Positions 41,153-46,786 of a stretch of DNA of 46,786 nt are shown one piece after another (the stretch's first letter is position 1; each line of letters starts with the position of its first letter). Origin of the DNA: Pseudomonas sp. GM48 (GTDB lineage: Bacteria; Pseudomonadota; Gammaproteobacteria; Pseudomonadales; Pseudomonadaceae); contig NZ_AKJM01000180.1 in the NCBI RefSeq assembly GCF_000282335.1, positions 1 to 46,786 of the forward strand. Direction: 5' to 3'. The notes under the pieces were generated by a model, which saw only the letters and a program-made list of their open reading frames with translations, had not been told where the DNA came from and made no database searches. The position numbers and the translations under genes are program-made.

Positions 41153-42502
41153 ATGCAGAACTCGACCCAAGCGGCGAATGCCTGGCGCATTCTGTTCCTG
41201 TTGTTCCTGGCCAACCTGTTCAATTTTTTCGACCGCACCATCCCGGCCATTATCATCGAGCCCATTCGCATGGAATGGCACCTCAGTGACTTCCAGTTGG
41301 GGATCATCGGTACGGCATTCACCATCGTCTATGCGATTGCCGGCCTGCCGTTGGGGCGCATGGCCGATACCGGCTCGCGCAGCAAGCTGATGGGCTGGGG
41401 GCTGGCGGTGTGGAGCGGGCTGACGGCCGTTAACGGTATGGTGGGCAGTTTCTGGAGTTTCCTGGTCGTGCGCATGGGCATCGGCATCGGCGAGGCCAGT
41501 TATGCGCCGGCCGCCAACTCGCTGATCGGCGATTTATTCCCCGCTCACCGCCGGGCGCGGGCCATGGGGATTTTCATGCTGGGGCTGCCATTGGGGTTGT
41601 TGCTGGCGTTCTTCACCATCGGCGCGATGGTCAAGGCCTTCGATAGCTGGCGCGCGCCGTTCTTTATCGCGGCGGTACCCGGGCTGATCCTCGCGATCTT
41701 CATGTTTTTCATCAAGGAGCCGAAACGCGGCGCCGCCGAGAGTGTTCAGGTTTCGCAGGAAAAGATCGATCGGCCGATCCGTCGGGTATTGGCTGTGCCG
41801 ACCTTCCTGTGGCTGGTGATGGCCGGTCTGTGTTTCAACTTCGCCACTTATGCCTGCAACTCGTTTCTGGTGCCGATGCTGCAACGGTATTTCCTGATGC
41901 CATTGCAGGAAGCTGCGGTCGCTACCGGGGTTATTGTCGGCGTGACCGGGCTGTTCGGCCTGACTCTGGGGGGCTGGATCGCGGACAAGATTCACCAACG
42001 GGTCGCCAATGGGCGATTGTTGTTTGCGGCCTTCAGCCTGATGATTTCGACGCTCTGCACCGCGTGGGCGCTGCATTCCGGGCGCATCGAAATCGGAGTG
42101 TTTGTCGCTGTATTCAGTGTCGGCTGGCTGTTTGCCTACAACTTCTACACCTGCGTGTACACGGCGATTCAGGATGTGGTCGAGCCGCGGTTGCGGGCAA
42201 CGGCGATGGCGCTGTTCTTTGCCGGGCTGTATCTGTTGGGCGGTGGCCTGGGGCCGGTGGTGGTCGGGGCCTTGTCGGATCACTTTGCCCACTCGGCGAT
42301 GCTGGCGGCCGGTGCCGGGCAGATGACCGAAGCCTTCAAGGCGGTCGGCCTGCATGATGCGATGTACCTGATTCCGGTGGCGCTGTTGTTCACCGTGGTG
42401 TTTCTGTTCCTGGCTTCGCGGTGTTTTGTGCGCGATGCCAAGCGGATGAAGGAAGGGTTGGTGGCGGTGGGTGAGGCTGAAGGTTCTGTGGTGACTGCCT
42501 GA
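41153..42502 (+). CDS. MFS transporter (spinster-like)
   Basis: A 449-residue major facilitator with about twelve transmembrane segments. The start LLFLANLFNFFDRTIPAIII is typical of the spinster-like subgroup (NxxDR). The loop signature GLPLGRMADTGSRSKLMGWG follows. The later parts are GEASYAPAANSLIGDLFPAH and TGLFGLTLGGWIADK. The ATG follows AGAGACGG. The substrate is not clear (sphingolipid-like, organic acid or aromatic). A foldable stem (GGGGC / GCCCC) lies in the leader at about 41112-41128. Confidence 0.86.
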   Translation: MQNSTQAANAWRILFLLFLANLFNFFDRTIPAIIIEPIRMEWHLSDFQLGIIGTAFTIVYAIAGLPLGRMADTGSRSKLMGWGLAVWSGLTAVNGMVGSFWSFLVVRMGIGIGEASYAPAANSLIGDLFPAHRRARAMGIFMLGLPLGLLLAFFTIGAMVKAFDSWRAPFFIAAVPGLILAIFMFFIKEPKRGAAESVQVSQEKIDRPIRRVLAVPTFLWLVMAGLCFNFATYACNSFLVPMLQRYFLMPLQEAAVATGVIVGVTGLFGLTLGGWIADKIHQRVANGRLLFAAFSLMISTLCTAWALHSGRIEIGVFVAVFSVGWLFAYNFYTCVYTAIQDVVEPRLRATAMALFFAGLYLLGGGLGPVVVGALSDHFAHSAMLAAGAGQMTEAFKAVGLHDAMYLIPVALLFTVVFLFLASRCFVRDAKRMKEGLVAVGEAEGSVVTA

Positions 42503-42503
42503 T

Positions 42504-42583
42504 CGCCTTCGCGAGCAAGCCCGCTCCCACAGGTTCTGTGTACGACGCGGACACTGTGGGAGTGGGCTTGCCCGCGAAGAGGC
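42504..42583. repeat. Outward-facing REP pair (GTGGGAGC type)
   Basis: Left copy ends CGCTCCCACA at 42531; right copy begins TGTGGGAGTGGGCTTGCCCG at 42555. Starts two bases after the MFS stop. Confidence 0.88.
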
Positions 42584-42618
42584 CATCAGCAGCACTACTG
42601 AAATTGAAGCAAACAAAA

Positions 42619-42646
42619 AGGCCCGCATCGCTGCGGGCCTTCTTTT
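42619..42646. terminator. Terminator between MFS and rapA genes
   Basis: Stem AGGCCCGCA / TGCGGGCCT, loop TCGC, with a T-rich flank on the right and an A-rich flank on the left, so it can stop both the MFS and rapA messages. Confidence 0.85.
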
Positions 42647-42667
42647 TATAGCGGTGGAGTAGGGAAG

Positions 42668-45514
42668 TTAACCCGCCACCAGCACCCGGATCGCTTCCAG
42701 TCGCAGCGCAGCCTTGTCGAGCATGGCCAGGCCTTGCTCGCGTTGATTGCGCAGGGCCACCAGTTCGCTGTCGCGCACGGTCGGGTTGACCGCTTGCAAC
42801 GCGGTCAGGCGCGCCAGTTCTTCTTCGGTATCGGCGGCCAGGCGACGCTGCGCCTCGGCGACACGTTCAGTGTGACGAGGCAGGATCTTCGCTTCACCGG
42901 CATTGATCCGTGGCGTCAACTGGTCACGCTGGGCCTGGATGAACTTGTTGGCGCTGGCACGCGGCACGCTTTCAAGCTGATCGTTCAAGGTTTCGAACGA
43001 AACGCGGGACGACAAATCGTTGCCGTTGGTATCAAGCAAGCAGCGCAGGGCGGCCGGTGGCAGGTAGCGGCCCAGTTGCAGCGAACGCGGGGCAACCACT
43101 TCGCTGACATACAACAGTTCCAGCAACACGGTACCCGGCTTAAGCGCTTTGTTTTTGATCAACGCCACGGCGGTATTGCCCATGGAACCGGACAGCACCA
43201 GATCCATGCCGCCCTGCACCATCGGGTGCTCCCAGGTAATGAATTGCATGTCTTCGCGAGACAGCGCCTGGTTGCGGTCGTAAGTAATGGTCACGCCTTC
43301 GTCATCGCCCAGCGGGAAGCTGGCGTCGAGCATTTTTTCGCTCGGCTTGAGGATCAGGGCGTTTTCCGAATGGTCTTCGCTGTCGATGCCAAAGGCGTCA
43401 AACAGGGTTTCCATGTAGATCGGCAGCGCGAACTGGTCGTCTTGCTCAAGGATATCTTCCACCAGCGCATCGCCTTCACCCGCGCCACCGGAGTTCAGCT
43501 CCAGCAAACGGTCACGGCCGGTGTGCAGCTCGGCTTCCAGGCGCTCACGCTCAGTGCGGGCTTCGTCGATCAGCGCTTGCCACTCGCTATCGTCGGCTTC
43601 TTCGAGCAGCGGCAGCAGGCGCGGGCCGAACTGGTGCTGCAGGGCGTTGCCGGTCGGGCAGGTATTGAGGAACGCGTTCAGCGCTTCGTGGTACCACTGG
43701 AACAGACGCTCTTGCGGGCTGGTTTCCAGATACGGCACGTGCAGTTCGATGATGTGCTTCTGGCCGATCCGGTCCAGTCGACCGATGCGTTGTTCCAGCA
43801 GATCCGGGTGGGACGGCAGGTCGAACAGCACCAGGTGATGGGAGAACTGGAAGTTGCGACCTTCACTGCCGATTTCCGAGCAGATCAGCACTTGCGCGCC
43901 GAACTCTTCGTCGGCGAAGTAGGCGGCGGCGCGGTCACGTTCGAGGATGTTCATGCCCTCATGGAACACCGTGGCCGGGATGCCGGAACGCACGCGCAGG
44001 GCGTCTTCCAGGTCCATGGCGGTTTCGGCATGGGCGCAGATCACCAGTACTTTGGTGCGCTTGAGCATCTTCAACTGATCGATCAGCCACTCGACGCGCG
44101 GGTCGAATTTCCACCAGCGATCTTCTTCGCTGGCGTCCGGCTGGGCCTGGAAGCTGACTTCCGGGTACAGCTCGGCGTGATCGCCCAGCGGCAGTTCGAG
44201 GTATTCGTCCGGGCACGGCAGCGGGTACGGGTGCAGCTTGCGCTCCGGGAAGCCTTGCACGGCGGCGCGGGTGTTGCGGAACAGCACGCGGCCGGTGCCG
44301 TGACGGTCGAGCAGTTCACGCACGAGGCGGGCGCTGGCTTCGGTGTCGCCATCGTTGACGGCGGCCAGCAGGGCTTCGCCTTCGTTGCCGAGGAAACCGT
44401 GGATGGTCTTGTGGGCTTGCGGCGACAGGCGTCCCTGATCCAGCAACTCCTGAACGGCCTCGGCCACCGGGCGATAGTTTTCGCTCTCGGCGCGGAAGGC
44501 TTGCAGGTCATGGAAACGGTTCGGGTCGAGCAGGCGCAGACGGGCGAAGTGGCTGTCCTGGCCCAGTTGTTCCGGGGTGGCCGTCAACAGCAGCACGCCA
44601 GGAATGGTTTCGGCGAGTTGCTCGACCAGCGAGTATTCAGGGCTGACCTGGTCTTCGTGCCACACTAGGTGGTGCGCCTCGTCGACCACCATCAAATCCC
44701 AGCCCGCCGCGAACAGTGCGTCCTGGGCTTTCTCGTCGTCTACCAGCCACTCAAGCGCTACCAGCGCGAGTTGGGTGTCTTCGAACGGGTTGCTGGCATC
44801 GCTTTCGATGAAGCGCTCTTCGTCGAACAGCGCGACCTGCAGGTTGAAGCGGCGGCGCATCTCAACCAGCCACTGGTGCTGCAGGTTCTCCGGAACCAGG
44901 ATCAGCACACGGCTGGCGCGGCCCGAGAGCAATTGGCGATGGATCACCAGGCCGGCTTCGATGGTTTTGCCCAGGCCCACTTCGTCGGCCAGCAGAACCC
45001 GTGGCGCGATACGGTCGGCGACTTCGCGGGCAATGTGCAACTGGTGCGCGATGGGTTGCGCACGCACGCCGCCCAGGCCCCACAGCGAGGACTGCAATTG
45101 GCGGCTGGTGTGTTCCAGGGTGTGATAACGCAGGGAAAACCAGGCCAGCGGGTCGATCTGGCCGGCGAACAGACGGTCGCTGGCCAGGCGGAACTGGATG
45201 AAGTTCGACAACTGGGTTTCCGGCAGGGTGACCACTTCGCTCTGCCCGTTGAGGCCGTGGTAAACCAGCAGGCCATCAATGTCGTCGACTTCGCGTACGG
45301 TCAGTTTCCAGCCTTCGAAGTGAGTGATGGTGTCACCCGGCGAAAATCGCACGCGGGTCAGAGGCGCATTCCGTAGCGCGTACTGGCGGGTGTCGCCAGT
45401 GGCCGGGTAGAGCACGGTCAACAAGCGGCCGTCCTGTGCCAGAACGGTGCCTAAACCCAGCTCGGCTTCGCTGTCACTGATCCAGCGTTGCCCCGGTTGA
45501 TACTGCTGCGCCAT
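42668..45514 (-). CDS. rapA: RNA polymerase-associated protein RapA (HepA)
   Basis: A 948-residue Swi2/Snf2-type ATPase that binds RNA polymerase and helps it recycle after termination. The N-terminal Tudor-like domain begins MAQQYQPGQRWISDSEAELGLG. Helicase motifs are DEVGLGKTIEAGLV (Walker A), VVDEAHHLVW (DEAH), LLLTATPEQLGQD and the later QRIGRLDRIGQ. Length is close to E. coli RapA (968). It begins with ATG at 45514. In PAO1 this corresponds to PA3308, beside PA3307 and PA3306. Confidence 0.95.
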   Translation of the reverse strand: MAQQYQPGQRWISDSEAELGLGTVLAQDGRLLTVLYPATGDTRQYALRNAPLTRVRFSPGDTITHFEGWKLTVREVDDIDGLLVYHGLNGQSEVVTLPETQLSNFIQFRLASDRLFAGQIDPLAWFSLRYHTLEHTSRQLQSSLWGLGGVRAQPIAHQLHIAREVADRIAPRVLLADEVGLGKTIEAGLVIHRQLLSGRASRVLILVPENLQHQWLVEMRRRFNLQVALFDEERFIESDASNPFEDTQLALVALEWLVDDEKAQDALFAAGWDLMVVDEAHHLVWHEDQVSPEYSLVEQLAETIPGVLLLTATPEQLGQDSHFARLRLLDPNRFHDLQAFRAESENYRPVAEAVQELLDQGRLSPQAHKTIHGFLGNEGEALLAAVNDGDTEASARLVRELLDRHGTGRVLFRNTRAAVQGFPERKLHPYPLPCPDEYLELPLGDHAELYPEVSFQAQPDASEEDRWWKFDPRVEWLIDQLKMLKRTKVLVICAHAETAMDLEDALRVRSGIPATVFHEGMNILERDRAAAYFADEEFGAQVLICSEIGSEGRNFQFSHHLVLFDLPSHPDLLEQRIGRLDRIGQKHIIELHVPYLETSPQERLFQWYHEALNAFLNTCPTGNALQHQFGPRLLPLLEEADDSEWQALIDEARTERERLEAELHTGRDRLLELNSGGAGEGDALVEDILEQDDQFALPIYMETLFDAFGIDSEDHSENALILKPSEKMLDASFPLGDDEGVTITYDRNQALSREDMQFITWEHPMVQGGMDLVLSGSMGNTAVALIKNKALKPGTVLLELLYVSEVVAPRSLQLGRYLPPAALRCLLDTNGNDLSSRVSFETLNDQLESVPRASANKFIQAQRDQLTPRINAGEAKILPRHTERVAEAQRRLAADTEEELARLTALQAVNPTVRDSELVALRNQREQGLAMLDKAALRLEAIRVLVAG

Positions 45515-45732
45515 GCTGCCTGACTCCCACCTTGAAAAAGCGGGCTATCTTAACGGAATGAGCGCTTCAGGGCCAAAGGACTCTCAGAAAAACTCACAGT
45601 CTTACGTTAGCCTACCTACGCTGGGATCGCCCTTAAGTGCACCTTTGAGTGCCAATTGAGTCACAGTTTGCGACCGATGGCTCAAGTCGCCATCCCCGCA
45701 GCCGACAGCTTGCTGACAGGAGACTGAAAACC

Positions 45733-46074
45733 ATGCTGCCACCGATGCTCCCCTTGAGTGCCGTGCCGATCACTTCACAAACTGACCCGATACGCCAGCG
45801 TCCGGATATTCCACCGGTGGTGCCGGTGCAGGAAAGCTCCAGTGAAAGCACCATTGACCTGCAAAAGCGCAATCCTGAAGAGGACGGGTTGGTGCTGCGC
45901 GAGGAACAGCGCCGCAGGCAGGAGCAGGAGCGGCGCCGCCGCGAAGCCGACAATGACCCCGAGGCGCATATGGCGATTCCCGGGGATGAACTCAATGCCG
46001 ACAATACGGTACCGGTGGCGCCACTGATGGAAGATCAGCCGCGGCAGGGGCTATGGGTCGATATCGAGATTTGA
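45733..46074 (+). CDS. Proline/glutamate/arginine-rich small protein of unknown function
   Basis: A 113-residue protein. The N-terminus is Pro- and Ser-rich (MLPPMLPLSAVPITSQTDPI), followed by a charged helical stretch (LREEQRRRQEQERRRREADN) with coiled-coil character, and an acidic end. AGGAGA lies before the ATG at 45733. It is divergent from rapA and corresponds by position to PA3307. No function known. Confidence 0.75.
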   Translation: MLPPMLPLSAVPITSQTDPIRQRPDIPPVVPVQESSSESTIDLQKRNPEEDGLVLREEQRRRQEQERRRREADNDPEAHMAIPGDELNADNTVPVAPLMEDQPRQGLWVDIEI

Positions 46075-46174
46075 CTGTGCGGCTGGTCAGCGCGACCATC
46101 AGGCCGCATTATTGATGCAGGGTTGCCGAACGCTACGGTGGCTGAAACTCATTTCAAACGATGCACTGACCGCC

Positions 46175-46336
46175 ATGAGCCAAGACGACAAACTGATTGA
46201 CCTCAATGCTGAACGCGCCAAGCGTATTCATGACCTCAATGACAAGCGGCTCAATGAAGTTCGCCAGGCGTTCGAGCAGGCCATGCCGTTGGGCAAGGCA
46301 AAGAAAAAACCGAAAAACAAACCAAAAAAGCGCTGA
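46175..46336 (+). CDS. Small basic protein of unknown function
   Basis: A 53-residue protein. MSQDDKLIDLNAERAKRIHD leads into a helical region, and the C-terminus is very Lys-rich (KAKKKPKNKPKKR). The ATG at 46175 lacks a strong RBS. It is downstream of the Pro/Arg-rich gene and corresponds by position to PA3306. The basic tail suggests RNA or DNA contact, which is an inference. Confidence 0.68.
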   Translation: MSQDDKLIDLNAERAKRIHDLNDKRLNEVRQAFEQAMPLGKAKKKPKNKPKKR

Positions 46337-46351
46337 ATCCCCCCGCATTTA

Positions 46352-46365
46352 TTGATGCGGGTCAA
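46352..46365. promoter_or_regulatory. Upstream Anr/Dnr (FNR-type) box
   Basis: TTGATGCGGGTCAA fits the Anr/FNR consensus TTGAT-N4-(A/G)TCAA. It lies 49 bases before the second box, upstream of the PhrS/CcoM locus. Confidence 0.75.
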
Positions 46366-46400
46366 TCTTTCCCCTTCCTCTTGCCCAGTCTTGGGCGACA

Positions 46401-46414
46401 TTGATCCCGGTCAA
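46401..46414. promoter_or_regulatory. Proximal Anr/Dnr (FNR-type) box of the PhrS/CcoM promoter
   Basis: TTGATCCCGGTCAA fits the Anr consensus. Centred at 46407.5, it predicts a start point near 46449 if it acts at -41.5. TTAACT at about 46436-46441 is a plausible -10. This is a class II activation layout for low oxygen. Confidence 0.8.
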
Positions 46415-46479
46415 TATTCTCTCCTGCCTGTTTGGTTAACTTAGCCCTATCGCAACAGGGCAAGTGCAGGAGACGCGTC

Positions 46480-46590
46480 ATGTTTTTCGACAACGTGGTG
46501 ATCGCCGGGGTGCTGACTGTCAGCCTCATGTTTGTGTTTTTTGCAGGGTTCGGACTTTTTATCTGGAAGGATTCGCACAAGCGGAAATAA
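46480..46590 (+). CDS. ccoM: CcoM-like single-span peptide (cbb3 oxidase subunit) within the PhrS transcript
   Basis: A 36-residue peptide starting MFFDNVVIAGVLTVSLMF and ending FIWKDSHKRK. It has one transmembrane segment and a basic cytoplasmic end. It resembles CcoM, a small stabilising subunit of the cbb3-type cytochrome oxidase of P. stutzeri, and matches the short ORF known inside PhrS. AGGAG lies seven bases before the ATG at 46480. The Anr boxes upstream fit low-oxygen expression with cbb3 oxidase. It is too short to appear in most gene predictions. Confidence 0.82.
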   Translation: MFFDNVVIAGVLTVSLMFVFFAGFGLFIWKDSHKRK

Positions 46591-46631
46591 CCGTGGTTCT
46601 TTCTGGGTGTAATGAGCACGCAAGGCATTTT

Positions 46632-46657
46632 GGGCAACTTCGGTTGCCCTTTTTTTT
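46632..46657 (+). terminator. Terminator of the PhrS-like transcript
   Basis: Stem GGGCAA / TTGCCC with a CTTCGG loop, followed by eight T residues. A stable UUCG-type loop makes this a very strong end. Confidence 0.9.
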
Positions 46658-46688
46658 GCGCGTGTTTCGAGGATGTAAACAAGATAAA

Positions 46689-46778
46689 TGTGGGAGCGGG
46701 CTTGCTCGCGAAGGCGGCTTCACATTCAACAAAGATGTTGACTGATCCAGCGCCTTCGCGAGCAAGCCCGCTCCCACA
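46689..46778. repeat. REPIN (inverted pair, GTGGGAGC type) at right edge
   Basis: Arms TGTGGGAGCGGGCTTGCTCG and complementary CGCTCCCACA, about 40 bases apart, 32 bases after the PhrS terminator. Confidence 0.92.
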
Positions 46779-46786
46779 TTGGTTCT

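Larger units (their letters stand above)
46449..46657 (+). ncRNA. phrS: PhrS-like small RNA, also encoding a CcoM-like peptide
   Basis: The predicted transcript runs from the Anr-set start near 46449 to the T-tract of the terminator at 46632-46657, about 209 nt. P. aeruginosa PhrS is 213 nt, is activated by Anr at low oxygen, contains a short ORF of similar size, and lies next to PA3306, as here. PhrS base-pairs with the pqsR leader in P. aeruginosa. P. fluorescens-group strains generally lack that target, so its partners here may differ. The 5' end is inferred from the Anr spacing. Confidence 0.75.

Noticed and set aside
42734..44668. 644-codon open frame on the plus strand opposite rapA
   Set aside because: It mirrors the rapA coding frame and has no family motif or RBS. 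High G+C codon bias makes long antisense frames common. Similar frames opposite quiP (2121-3260) and the FAD oxidoreductase (24150-25694) were dropped for the same reason.

Overview
The window looks like chromosomal DNA of a Pseudomonas of the P. fluorescens group. Protein sequences and gene order match that genus, base composition is high in G+C, and the intergenic spaces carry Pseudomonas REP/REPIN repeats (nine sites of a GTGGGAGCGGGCTTGCTCGC type and three of a GTGGCGAGGGGGCTTGCCCC type). No rRNA, tRNA, insertion sequence, prophage or CRISPR array was seen.

Layout. 1-1751 (minus): hisJ-hisQ-hisM, a polar amino-acid (histidine-type) ABC importer whose last gene runs off the left edge. 2217-10851: quiP (acyl-homoserine-lactone acylase), an isochorismatase-fold hydrolase, two SEC-C metal-binding proteins, an LEA-type lipoprotein, a DUF6231-type protein, two tandem OmpA-family lipoproteins, a DUF1145 protein, a collagen-like exported protein and a CopD-type membrane protein. 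10950-19254: dinG helicase, a secreted clan-A glycoside hydrolase, a beta-lactamase-fold esterase, a third OmpA lipoprotein, pdxH and a small membrane protein. 19420-21385: a glycine-zipper lipoprotein, then a bacteriocin module (S-type pyocin protein with a colicin E3-like rRNase end, plus an overlapping immunity gene). 21506-28690: nhaA, a Cds1-like PLP enzyme, an FAD oxidoreductase, a COG3650-like lipoprotein, an orphan SecD-P1-like periplasmic protein, and a divergent SDR/LysR pair. 28878-33875 (minus): the complete branched-chain amino-acid importer livK(braC)-livH-livM-livG-livF. 34227-34532: a DUF2288 protein. 34817-37015: a large FtsZ/tubulin-superfamily protein. 37212-46657: a 3-hydroxyisobutyrate-dehydrogenase-like protein, an NbdA-like MHYT-GGDEF-EAL protein, a YkgJ-type protein, an MFS transporter, rapA, two small unknown genes, and a PhrS/CcoM locus with two Anr boxes.

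From memory of P. aeruginosa PAO1, the left part (quiP to DUF2288) follows the PA1032-PA1076 order and the right part (dehydrogenase to PhrS) follows PA3312-PA3305.1 in reverse. The tubulin-like gene sits where the two blocks meet.

The most notable points are: the large tubulin/FtsZ-like GTPase standing alone at a synteny junction; the E3-type ribosome-inactivating bacteriocin paired with an immunity protein unlike Im3; RNA hairpins covering the ribosome-binding sites of both tandem OmpA genes; the PhrS-like transcript that also encodes a CcoM-like peptide; and an NbdA orthologue whose GGDEF motif is intact. Function calls rest on motifs and remembered family sequences. No search was run.
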